Origin: CAINOH01 sp041663565
GTDB lineage: Archaea; Micrarchaeota; Micrarchaeia; Norongarragalinales; CAINOH01
Direction: 5' to 3'
Assembly: GCA_041663565.1 (NCBI GenBank)
Contig: JBAYMJ010000002.1
Coordinates: forward strand, 1 to 64,000
DNA: 64,000 nt
Part shown: piece by piece, positions 25,450 to 33,804 of the stretch
Layout of the letters: the number at the start of each line of letters is the position of its first letter
Numbering within the stretch: position 1 is the stretch's first letter
The notes under the pieces: generated by a model
Databases searched by the model: none
Told to the model about the DNA's origin: nothing
What the model saw: only the letters and a program-made list of their open reading frames with translations
Translations under genes and position numbers: made by a program

Positions 25450-26103
25450 ATGCCCAAGACGACAATCTACCTTATTCGCCACGCCGAGACCATAGGCAAC
25501 GCCGAGGGCATCATACAGGGCCAGACCATGGGAGGCACGCTCTCAAAGCACGGCACGCGCCAGGCGCAGGCGCTTGGAAGGTGGGCTGCCGCAAAGGACG
25601 TTTCGGCGGTGTATTCAAGCCCGTTGTCCCGAGCAGCGGATACTGCAAAGATTGCGTTCCCAAATGCCACAATAATCGAAAAGGACGGGCTGATGGAACA
25701 GGACGCGGGGGAACTGTCCGGAAAGACCATCGAGGAGGCGTTCAGGATATTCCACAAGATGAACCTGTCCGGAGCGCGCGAACCGGAACGCACAATCGAC
25801 TACTTCCTGCTGCGTTACGGCCACGAGCTTTCAGGCGAGTCCGCAAAGGACGTTGCGGAGCGCGGGATGAAGGCGCTTGGGGAAATCGCAAAGGTAAATG
25901 CCGGAAAGTCCGTCGCAGTAGTGTCGCACGGCAACCTGAACAAGTGCGTGCTGTGCGCAATCACGGGCTACGCACTTTCGTACGAAAACTTCAAGAAAAT
26001 GGTGCAGGGAAACTGCTGCATAAACACGATTGAATTCGGCTCCGACGGCCCAAGCGTAGTGGCTATAAACGATACCCGCCACCTTGATTCTGTTGAAAGA
26101 TGA
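25450..26103 (+). CDS. Histidine phosphatase superfamily protein
   Basis: 217 residues. LIRHAETIGNAEG is the RHG-type phosphohistidine motif and VVSHGNLNKC holds the second His. Members include phosphoglycerate mutase and various phosphatases; the substrate cannot be told from sequence. Its last four bases overlap the next gene (ATGA). Confidence 0.85.
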   Translation: MPKTTIYLIRHAETIGNAEGIIQGQTMGGTLSKHGTRQAQALGRWAAAKDVSAVYSSPLSRAADTAKIAFPNATIIEKDGLMEQDAGELSGKTIEEAFRIFHKMNLSGAREPERTIDYFLLRYGHELSGESAKDVAERGMKALGEIAKVNAGKSVAVVSHGNLNKCVLCAITGYALSYENFKKMVQGNCCINTIEFGSDGPSVVAINDTRHLDSVER

Positions 26104-26924
26104 AAATCGCGCTCGACGCATCCAAGACCGCCCAGCAGAACGCCGCCGACTACTATTCCAAGGCAAGCAAGCTGCGCGCAAAGGCGGATGGCGCAAAAAA
26201 GGCGCTTGAGGATACGCTCAAGCTGATTGCAAGCGAAGAGCGGCGCGAGCTTTACAAAAAGCCGGAAGACGAAGCCGCTTCCAAGAAGAAGTTCCGCATA
26301 AGGCGCGACCTGGAGTGGTTCGAGAAATACCGCTGGTTCTACACAAGCTCCGGGCTTTTGGTTGTCGCAGGGCGCGACGCCTCGCAGAACGAGCACGTCT
26401 TTTCAAGGCACGCGGAAAAAACGGATTTGTATTTCCACGCCGACGTGACTGGCGCTCCCACGACCATACTCAAGGAGGGAAACACGCCTAAGGCTGCAGA
26501 GCAGGACAAAAAGGAGGCGGCCCAGTTTGCGGTAAGCTACTCGTCCTCGTGGAAGAACGGCTTCGGCAGCGTGGACGCTTATTGCGTGCCTGTTGAGAGC
26601 GTCTCGCGAACTGCAAAGGCAGGCGAATACGTTTCAAAGGGCGGTTTCATCATCGCAGGAAAACGCGAGTACTTCCGCGGCACGGCGCTTGGGCTGCGCA
26701 TCGGCCTGGACGAAAAGGAAAGGGTCGTCGCAGTCCCGGCAATCTCGACTAGGGTACTCAAGAACGCAGTGTCAATACTTCCTGCCGGCACCAAGGAGAA
26801 GGGCGCTGTTGCAAAGGAGATCATGGCGCGGCTTGGGACCGACAACCTCGACGACCTGCTGTTGGTGATTCCGGCTGGAAAATCGGAAGTGGAACGGGCA
26901 ACGAAACAGGCCCCGAAAGCCTAG
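26100..26924 (+). CDS. Stand-alone NFACT-R domain protein (NEMF/RqcH C-terminal half)
   Basis: 274 residues. Residues 1-65 are a Lys/Ala-rich coiled coil; WFEKYRWFYTSSGLLVVAGR, DASQNEHVF and DLYFHADVTGAPTTIL are the NFACT-R (DUF814) core. In Rqc2/NEMF and bacterial RqcH this half binds RNA on stalled large subunits and is normally fused to an NFACT-N domain of about 200 residues, which is missing here. The gene starts at ATG overlapping the previous stop, so the short form is not a sequencing truncation at its 5' end. Confidence 0.85.
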   Translation: MKIALDASKTAQQNAADYYSKASKLRAKADGAKKALEDTLKLIASEERRELYKKPEDEAASKKKFRIRRDLEWFEKYRWFYTSSGLLVVAGRDASQNEHVFSRHAEKTDLYFHADVTGAPTTILKEGNTPKAAEQDKKEAAQFAVSYSSSWKNGFGSVDAYCVPVESVSRTAKAGEYVSKGGFIIAGKREYFRGTALGLRIGLDEKERVVAVPAISTRVLKNAVSILPAGTKEKGAVAKEIMARLGTDNLDDLLLVIPAGKSEVERATKQAPKA

Positions 26925-27030
26925 AGGGCAGACAAACCAGCCGAACCGATTATTCAATTATTTAAACCGAGACGACACTACATACTTTCAGGCCAAAAAC
27001 CGATTCTCACTAGTTACTGGATGATGCTTA

Positions 27031-30000
27031 ATGGACCAGAAGACCGCCGTAGACAAGTTCCTCGAGCTCAAGGTAGCCGAGGCAATGCAAATCGACTACG
27101 GAAAGCGCGTCGTGCGCATGGACTCCGAGGCGCGAAAGGACCTCGGCCTCACAACCGGCGACGTGGTCGAGGTCAAGGGAAAGAAGCTCACTGCCGCAAT
27201 AGTGCTACCGTCGCACCCGGCTGACGAGGGCGCAAAGATTATCCGCATGGACGGCCTGCTCCGACAGAACGCGGGGGTGGGGCTTGGAGACCGCGTGCAG
27301 ATTAGGAAAGCCGAGGTCAAGGAAGCGAAGAAAATCGTGCTCGCGCCGAACCAGCCCTCGCGCTATGCACCTGGCTTCGACCAGCTTGTAAAGAAGTATT
27401 TGCTTGGAAAGCCGCTGCTTCGCGGAGACGTATTGAGCATCAACCTGTTCGGCACGCCGTTTCCGTTCGCAGTAGCCCAGACCTTGCCGCAGGCAATAGT
27501 GCTCGTGTCGGAGACCACCGAAGTCACTCTGCGCGAGGAGCCGGTCAAGGAGCTTGGGAAAATCACAACCACCACTTACGAGGACATCGGCGGGCTCAAG
27601 GACGAGGTCCAGAAAATCAGGGAGATGGTTGAGCTTCCGATGCGCCACCCGGAACTCTTCGAGCGGCTTGGCATAGAGCCGCCCAAGGGCGTGTTGATTT
27701 ATGGCACTCCCGGCGGCGGGAAGACCCTGCTTGCGAAGGCGGTTGCCAACGAGAGCGAGGCGCACTTCATCACGATTAATGGCCCGGAAATAGTCTGCGT
27801 TACCGGTGAAACGCCGGTTTATCTTGCAGACGGACGCACCATGCCGATTGCCGAATTATATGATGAGGCGGCAGGCAAGTCCGCCACGTCGGCAAGAAAT
27901 GGCGTCGAAGGCGCTGAAGCGGATTTCACGGTCTTGGCGCTTGACGATAACTTGAAGATAGTGCCGGCCAAGGCGACCCACGTGCTCAAGCTGCGCGCAC
28001 CCGAAACGTATCACGTTTCAACCGCCCGCGGTCTGGAAGTCACGGCGTCCAAAAACCAGCCGTTCGCGGTCCTTTCCGAAGGGAATTTCAGGTGGGTGAA
28101 AGCGTCGGAACTGAAAAAAGGCGACGTTGTCGCGGCACCGCGCGTCCTGCCTGTTGAGAGCAGGGATTACACGTTCGACTTGCGGCTGCTGGGAACCGAA
28201 ATAGTCGTCAAAATCGGCGATATCCAGAAACGCATCGCCGAGTGCTCCGACGCGGAGCTCGCTGCAGCCGAAAGCTTCAGGCTGTACGAAAAGCACAACA
28301 AGTCCCGAACCCGCTGGACGCAACTGCCAAGGAAGAACTCTCCCGAGTTCATGGAATTCCTCGGCATGATGTGGTCCGAAGGAAGCATCTCCAAGCGCAA
28401 GGACGAAATCGCCTACGCCAACCTGGACCCCGCACTGAAAAACAGGTTCAAGGAACTGGCATCGTCCATTTTCAACCTCCCACTAGACGCGCTTAGCGAC
28501 GGAAAAAGCAAAGTATGCATCTCAAACTTGCTGGTAGCCGAGTTCCTAGTAAAATGCGCGGGCCTGCCACTGGGCAAAAAACCCGACGACTACGCCCTCC
28601 CGCAATACTGCAAGAACGCGCCCCTTGACGGAGTGCGCACTTTCCTCGGGGCGTACTTGGACGGCGACGGTTCCGTCGCCACCCTCGGCAGCTATGCCAC
28701 GCCAATTTTCTTCTCAAAAAGCGCAGCCATGCTCTCCGACATCGGGTTTCTCTTGATGCGCCTGGGAATCGTCTCGAAAACGTGCGAAACGCGGACGTCC
28801 TACGGGAAAATGCACGCGTTGAAAATAGCTGGTTCGCAAAGCAGGAGAACCTTCGCACGCGAGATACGGCTTCACAACGGAAAAAAATCAGTGGCGCTTT
28901 CACGCCTTTCAAAGAGCGTAAAGACCGGGGACGACGAAACCATCGGGACGCTTCCCGCACTGCGCTTCTGCAAGGAACGCCTCAGGCTAGGCTACGGCCG
29001 CAACTTCAATGAAGGACCGTTCGAGCGCTACGTTTCAGGACGCAGCCCAACCACGTTCCGGAAACTCAAGCAGGTGCTGCCTTGTTTCGAAGAACGCCTT
29101 GGGGAGCTTGAAGCCGCAAGAAAAACATTCGACATTGCAAAGGCGCGCCTTGCGGGGCCGGCGAACTCGTTTGACGCTACGCCGGCTTCAGCGTTCGTCT
29201 TCGTGCACGAAACCGAACTCGAACAGGCGAGGGCCGGATTCGCAGAAGTATGGGAAACCCTCGCAATCCGCCAGTCCGAAGTCTCGCATGAATGTCTGAT
29301 GAAGGCAAAATACTACCTCCGGGACGGTGCGAGGCCGCGCAACGCCGCCGCGCTGAAGGAGATATGCGAAGAAATCGAAGGAATGTTCTCGTCCATCGAC
29401 TTGCCGGCTGTTGCCAAGACTATCTGGAGGCTTCGCGCCATCGCGGAAAGCGACCTGGTCTTTGACACGGTCAAAAAAGTGGAGCTTTGCGCGGGCGCAG
29501 AAGTGTTCGACGTGTCAGTTGAAAAGTATTCCAACTTCATAGGCGGCAACGTGCCCACCGTGCTCCACAACTCCAAGTTCGTGGGCGAGGCGGAGGAGAA
29601 GCTGCGCAAGATTTTCTCCGAAGCCGAGGAGAATTCTCCCTCGATAATATTCATTGACGAGCTTGACGCAATCGCGCCAAAACGCGAGGAAGTAACAGGC
29701 GAGGTTGAAAAAAGGATAGTCAGCCAATTGCTGACGCTCATGGACGGCCTCAAGGCAAGGGGCCAAGTCGTAATCCTTGCCGCGACCAACAGGCCGAACG
29801 CAATCGACCCCGCGCTCCGCAGGCCCGGTAGGTTCGACCGCGAGATTGAAATCGGAGTCCCTGACAAGAAGGGCCGGCTCGAAATCATGCAGATTCACAC
29901 GCGCGGGATGCCGCTTGCGGAGAACGTCAGGCTCGAGGACATCGCCGCGAAGACGCACGGCTTCATCGGCGCGGATTTGCAGTCGCTGTGCAAGGAAGCG

Positions 30001-30948
30001 GCGATGAAGGCGCTGCGCAGGATACTCCCGAAAATAAACCTGGAGGACGAGCACATACCGCAGGAACTGCTTGACGAGCTGCGCGTGACAAAGGACGACT
30101 TTGAGACCGCACAGCGTGAAATCATGCCATCCGCGCTCCGTGAAGTCTACATCGAGGTTCCCAACGTGAAGTGGGACTTCATCGGAGGCTTGGAGGAAGT
30201 GAAGAAGGAGCTGCGCGAGGCGGTCGAGCTTCCGCTCAAGAACCCCGAGGCGTTCACCAAGTTCGGAATCCGGCCAGTTCGGGGAATACTGCTTTACGGA
30301 CCACCCGGCACCGGTAAGACCCTTCTTGCAAAGGCAGCTGCCACCGAAAGCGAGGCCAACTTCATCGCAGTCCGCGGCCCGGAGCTCCTCTCCAAGTGGG
30401 TCGGAGAAAGCGAGAAGGGAATCCGCGAGATTTTCCGCAAGGCCCGGCAGGCCGCGCCGTCAATCATATTCTTCGATGAAATCGACGCAATCGCGCCAGG
30501 ACGCACAGGAGGCGACTCGGACGGAAGCCGCGTGACTGAAAAAATCGTCAACACCCTGCTTACCGAGATGGACGGGGTGCAGAACCTCAAGGACGTAGTC
30601 GTGATTGCCGCCACCAACAGGCCAGACATCATCGACCCGGCACTGCTTAGGCCCGGACGCTTCGACAAGCTCATACAAATCCCGCAGCCGGACGAGTCAG
30701 CTCGCAGGGACATACTCAAGGTGCACAGCGCAAAGATGCCGCTTGACAAGGACGTCGACTTGGCCGACCTGGCAAAGAAGACCGAAGGCTACTCTGGAGC
30801 CGACTTGGAGGCGTTCTGCCGCGAGGCCGGAATGGAAGCGATGCGGGACAAGAACGTGGAAAAGGTCTCCAAGAGGCACTTCGAGCGCGCCCTAGGAATG
30901 AAGAGGCCGACCGAGGTCCAGCGCAGGCCGCAGGAAGGCTACGCGTAG
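27031..30948 (+). CDS. cdc48: CDC48/p97-family AAA+ ATPase precursor with intein
   Basis: 1305-residue precursor. After intein removal the host protein would be 713 residues, normal for archaeal CDC48: N-domain (1-~190), D1 ATPase with GTPGGGKT (225-232; unusual Gly for Thr) and FIDELDAIAP, D2 ATPase with GPPGTGKT (1090-1097) and FFDEIDAIAP. It unfolds ubiquitin-like-tagged or misfolded substrates. The intein (27796-29571) splits GPEIV from SKFVGEAEE in D1, just after Walker A. A TATTTAAACC box about 75 bases upstream implies a leader. Confidence 0.95.
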   Translation: MDQKTAVDKFLELKVAEAMQIDYGKRVVRMDSEARKDLGLTTGDVVEVKGKKLTAAIVLPSHPADEGAKIIRMDGLLRQNAGVGLGDRVQIRKAEVKEAKKIVLAPNQPSRYAPGFDQLVKKYLLGKPLLRGDVLSINLFGTPFPFAVAQTLPQAIVLVSETTEVTLREEPVKELGKITTTTYEDIGGLKDEVQKIREMVELPMRHPELFERLGIEPPKGVLIYGTPGGGKTLLAKAVANESEAHFITINGPEIVCVTGETPVYLADGRTMPIAELYDEAAGKSATSARNGVEGAEADFTVLALDDNLKIVPAKATHVLKLRAPETYHVSTARGLEVTASKNQPFAVLSEGNFRWVKASELKKGDVVAAPRVLPVESRDYTFDLRLLGTEIVVKIGDIQKRIAECSDAELAAAESFRLYEKHNKSRTRWTQLPRKNSPEFMEFLGMMWSEGSISKRKDEIAYANLDPALKNRFKELASSIFNLPLDALSDGKSKVCISNLLVAEFLVKCAGLPLGKKPDDYALPQYCKNAPLDGVRTFLGAYLDGDGSVATLGSYATPIFFSKSAAMLSDIGFLLMRLGIVSKTCETRTSYGKMHALKIAGSQSRRTFAREIRLHNGKKSVALSRLSKSVKTGDDETIGTLPALRFCKERLRLGYGRNFNEGPFERYVSGRSPTTFRKLKQVLPCFEERLGELEAARKTFDIAKARLAGPANSFDATPASAFVFVHETELEQARAGFAEVWETLAIRQSEVSHECLMKAKYYLRDGARPRNAAALKEICEEIEGMFSSIDLPAVAKTIWRLRAIAESDLVFDTVKKVELCAGAEVFDVSVEKYSNFIGGNVPTVLHNSKFVGEAEEKLRKIFSEAEENSPSIIFIDELDAIAPKREEVTGEVEKRIVSQLLTLMDGLKARGQVVILAATNRPNAIDPALRRPGRFDREIEIGVPDKKGRLEIMQIHTRGMPLAENVRLEDIAAKTHGFIGADLQSLCKEAAMKALRRILPKINLEDEHIPQELLDELRVTKDDFETAQREIMPSALREVYIEVPNVKWDFIGGLEEVKKELREAVELPLKNPEAFTKFGIRPVRGILLYGPPGTGKTLLAKAAATESEANFIAVRGPELLSKWVGESEKGIREIFRKARQAAPSIIFFDEIDAIAPGRTGGDSDGSRVTEKIVNTLLTEMDGVQNLKDVVVIAATNRPDIIDPALLRPGRFDKLIQIPQPDESARRDILKVHSAKMPLDKDVDLADLAKKTEGYSGADLEAFCREAGMEAMRDKNVEKVSKRHFERALGMKRPTEVQRRPQEGYA
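27796..29571 (+). mobile_element. Intein with LAGLIDADG homing endonuclease in CDC48
   Basis: 592 residues, starting with Cys (CVTGETPVYLADGRTMPI) and ending VLHN before Ser+1, all canonical for protein splicing. Homing endonuclease motifs FLGMMWSEGS (acidic Glu450 of the precursor) and FLGAYLDGDGS (Asp546) are both intact, so the nuclease may be active. Block F is EVFDVSVEKYSNFIGG. Odd: block B reads VTASKNQPFAV, with Gln343 (intein residue 88) where the splicing-assisting His normally stands. Confidence 0.9.
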
Positions 30949-30998
30949 GCTTTCAATTCGTTTTTCTTTTTTGGATTCAAGTGGGAAGTGACTGGAAA

Positions 30999-31454
30999 AT
31001 GAACATCAAGTTATTCGCACAATGCACTGTTGCGCTGCTTACCGCATCGCTATTAGGTTACGCGTTCAGCTACATAGGCGTTGCCGGGACGGTCATCGAC
31101 TCGTTCTGGAAGCTTGTTGCCTTTGACTTGGGTGCGTCAATCCTTTTTGCATTTGCCTGGCCGCATGTGCGGGGAGTGCGCAAGGGCGACACCCTTGCAA
31201 CCGACCTTTCCATGGGAAACCTGCGCATGCCGGGGATAAACGTAATGGTCGGCACGTTCGGGATTGGAAACGCGCAGGCAGCTGGAAACGGCAGGATTGG
31301 GCAGAAGATACGCATCCACCTTGCCGACGGAAGGAGGGGCGAGGCAAGGATAGTGGAATATGCCGGCACGTTCTCGCCTGCGCGCGTGCAAATCCTTGAG
31401 ATGGAAAAGCCTGCTCCCCAGCACATAGTTGAGAACGACGAGCGGCTGCTCTGA
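30999..31454 (+). CDS. Two-helix membrane protein with small soluble domain
   Basis: 151 residues from ATG 30999, preceded by AAGTGA eight bases upstream (GTG 30981 is the alternative). Two membrane helices (about 8-28 and 35-55), then a beta-rich soluble domain with repeated Gly-rich turns (RMPGINVMVGTFGIGN) and a short acidic tail. I do not recognise the family. Confidence 0.6.
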   Translation: MNIKLFAQCTVALLTASLLGYAFSYIGVAGTVIDSFWKLVAFDLGASILFAFAWPHVRGVRKGDTLATDLSMGNLRMPGINVMVGTFGIGNAQAAGNGRIGQKIRIHLADGRRGEARIVEYAGTFSPARVQILEMEKPAPQHIVENDERLL

Positions 31455-31517
31455 AAAAAAAGACGGCGAACCTGCCGGGTCCGCAGCAACTTCTTTTGCT
31501 TTCCTGTTTTTTCAATC

Positions 31518-32576
31518 CTACCGGAAAGGCCTTTCGTTTCTTCGTAGCCTTCGCAAGGATACCGCATCGGGGCCCACTTTTGCGCACAGCCTAGCGTAAG
31601 CGACTTCAAGCTCTTTCGGGTCCATCGCAGCACGCAAGTCCGCCTCGATGAGTATCGCGGGGTAGGCGTAGCGCGAGTTGCCCTTGCACAGGCCGCAGAC
31701 TGCTTTGCTTGCGGCGTCCGCTTTCGTGTAATCTGAAAACTCGAGCCTGAGCGGGCGGTCGTATTTTGACGCCTTCACGTAGGTCGCCGCTGGTGTGGTG
31801 CGGCACAGGTCGCGTCCAAGGTCCTGGCGCTCGATTTTGACAAGGCCGCTGCGCTCGTTCTCCTCCAGGGCCATCGAAAGGAAGGCTGAGTCGTTTGTCG
31901 ATGAGAGGAATTTCGCGTGCTGGGAATAGAAGTCGGAAAGGTCTTCGGACTTTCTCATCGCGTCCAGGTAGTTGCGGCTCTTGGTGTCCTTGACTACCCC
32001 GACAAGCGTGACGTCTGCCGCACTGCACTCCGCAAATAGGAAGCGGTATTCCGCAAGGAGGCGCTCGAAGCCCTCGAACGCCGGCGAGTCCTTTTGCGGC
32101 CGGTCCTGGGGGTTTGGGAAGATGCTGCCATCAAGAAAGACCATCGAGGGCGAGAAGAGCTTCACCGACTCCCGCGCACGCGCAATCTCCGAGCGCAGCC
32201 GGATTATGGAGTCGCGCTGCATCGTGTCCGACTCGTCGAAGGAGTCAAGTAGCGCGGTCTCGAACCCATCCAGCCCGGACGGGTGGTTTGCCTTGCGGCA
32301 GACCTTGCCGTTTTCGTAGCCGAACGCGGTGCACACCGCGCGGAAGAGTACGAGCTCGCAGGACTGGTAGACCTCGGACACTATGCCGCCGTCGATTGCT
32401 GCGATTGTACCGGTAAAAGTTGCGTTTGGAGGGCATGAAACAACCGATGACTCGCCGAGGAACGCTTCCTTCCCCGCGGTTGCCTGCAGTTGGCGCAGGC
32501 CCGATGCGGCGGCGGACAGGCCGGACTCTAGGGTGCGTATCCTCGCAATCACTTCCGAGGTGTTGTCCGTAATCAT
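31518..32576 (-). CDS. nurA: NurA domain nuclease
   Basis: 352 residues. TIAAIDGGIVSEVYQSCELV and MVFLDGSIFPNPQ match the metal-binding aspartate motifs of the NurA nuclease domain. NurA resects DNA ends with the HerA helicase, Mre11 and Rad50. No HerA partner is in the window. ATG 32576 is chosen since the residues before it look non-coding. It stands alone on the minus strand. Confidence 0.8.
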   Translation of the reverse strand: MITDNTSEVIARIRTLESGLSAAASGLRQLQATAGKEAFLGESSVVSCPPNATFTGTIAAIDGGIVSEVYQSCELVLFRAVCTAFGYENGKVCRKANHPSGLDGFETALLDSFDESDTMQRDSIIRLRSEIARARESVKLFSPSMVFLDGSIFPNPQDRPQKDSPAFEGFERLLAEYRFLFAECSAADVTLVGVVKDTKSRNYLDAMRKSEDLSDFYSQHAKFLSSTNDSAFLSMALEENERSGLVKIERQDLGRDLCRTTPAATYVKASKYDRPLRLEFSDYTKADAASKAVCGLCKGNSRYAYPAILIEADLRAAMDPKELEVAYARLCAKVGPDAVSLRRLRRNERPFR

Positions 32577-32685
32577 TGTAAGGCGCCTAGCGGTCTCAAG
32601 CTTGACCCTGGATATGACTTGACGGGATTGTAATTTATTACGGATAGGCCAGGACGAGTTCCGGTGACGTGCTCGCGAGGCGCAT

Positions 32686-32695
32686 CGTTTATATC
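32686..32695 (+). promoter_or_regulatory. TATA box for pilin gene
   Basis: CGTTTATATC, centred 25 bases before the ATG at 32716. Confidence 0.6.
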
Positions 32696-32715
32696 GGCGT
32701 GCGGCATACTGGTAT

Positions 32716-33168
32716 ATGCATATGACACACCGTGGCCAGGGCGCATTCGAATACCTGCTGATGCTTGGCGGCGTAGTGCTAGTGGCGGTCATGGTCATCC
32801 TCATAATGCAGGGTTCTGCGCAGGGCGCGGACAACGCCCTGCTGCAGAACCAGAACCAATACAACAGCATAGTGGCCGGCGGGGTGAAGAACACGCTCAC
32901 GAACGCGCCGCTTTCGTTCATACTCTCGTGCACCGCAGGCTCTGCCACCACCTCGTACATAAGCAACAACTCGAACTGCGACGCCGCGTGCAAGGCGGTC
33001 GGCTACACCAACGGCACAACGGTGTGCTACACGAGCGGCTGCGCCGCATCCTGCAACGCCTGCACGACCATAACTTGCAACGGCATCGCGTGGAACGTCA
33101 TCACGGGGTGCAGCGCGCCTGGAAGCTGCAACATGGACTCGTGCAACTGCACGCGCACCGCCGGCTAG
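32716..33168 (+). CDS. Class III signal peptide pilin-like protein, Cys-rich
   Basis: 150 residues (an ATG two codons later is the alternative start). HRGQGAFEYLLMLGG is a full class III signal, almost identical to those at 2-376, 409-771 and 40681-42393. The exported part is dense in Cys in the last 60 residues (about 12) and in Asn-x-Thr/Ser sites; disulfides are likely. First gene of the second surface-protein region. Confidence 0.8.
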   Translation: MHMTHRGQGAFEYLLMLGGVVLVAVMVILIMQGSAQGADNALLQNQNQYNSIVAGGVKNTLTNAPLSFILSCTAGSATTSYISNNSNCDAACKAVGYTNGTTVCYTSGCAASCNACTTITCNGIAWNVITGCSAPGSCNMDSCNCTRTAG

Positions 33169-33226
33169 TACGCGCATAACTTCTGCCATTTTAAACGGCA
33201 AATCCCCTTCTTGTTCCGGTGGAAAA

Positions 33227-33796
33227 ATGAAAGGCCAGACGTCACTTGAGTACCTGCTGATACTTGCAGGGACCGTGATGCTCGTGCTCCTCGTCTCGAC
33301 CATAGTTAACTCCGCCATGGCGCCCGGGCTGGAGAACGCGAGAAACAACAGCACCGCCCAGCTTTGGAACGCGTCAAACGACTGGGGGACGCCGACAATC
33401 CCGTCAACCACTGCCACCCCGACGCCCACGGTGGGCCCGATTGAGTTCTTCTTCCAGGTGCAGGACAACGGCGGCAGCAGCGTCGCATTGTTCCTGCCTA
33501 CGGGCGACGTCGTCCTCAAGACCGGCTGCTACGCGGGGGCTGCGGGAAGCTGCGCCAACCCGCCGGATGGGTCGTTTGCGGTGAGGGACCCTGCGGGCGT
33601 CTCGCACGCGTTCATCAACCCGTCCGGAAGCCTCTGCATCGAGGACGCAAACTGCAACGGGAACGACGCGAGCTGCAACAGCCCGCCCGACGACTCGTTT
33701 ACGACGCAGAACTCCGCAGGCACTACTGTATCATACATAAGCCCGGCTGGCGCGCTTTGCCTTACGGGCAGCCTTGTCCAGTATGGGAACCCCTAG
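33227..33796 (+). CDS. Class III signal peptide protein
   Basis: 189 residues. MKGQTSLEYLLILAG is a class III signal, preceded by GGTGG. After the helix comes a Thr/Pro-rich linker (TTATPTPTVGP), then two short repeats built around NPPDGSFAVRDPAG and SPPDDSFTTQNSAG. The stop lies eight bases before the first fibrinogen-like gene, so they may be one transcription unit. Confidence 0.75.
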   Translation: MKGQTSLEYLLILAGTVMLVLLVSTIVNSAMAPGLENARNNSTAQLWNASNDWGTPTIPSTTATPTPTVGPIEFFFQVQDNGGSSVALFLPTGDVVLKTGCYAGAAGSCANPPDGSFAVRDPAGVSHAFINPSGSLCIEDANCNGNDASCNSPPDDSFTTQNSAGTTVSYISPAGALCLTGSLVQYGNP

Positions 33797-33804
33797 ATGA
33801 TTTG

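Noticed and set aside
32577..32993. Longer NurA N-terminus reaching 32993
   Set aside because: The extra residues are antisense to the pilin signal at 32716 and cross its TATA box; ATG 32576 starts a typical NurA.
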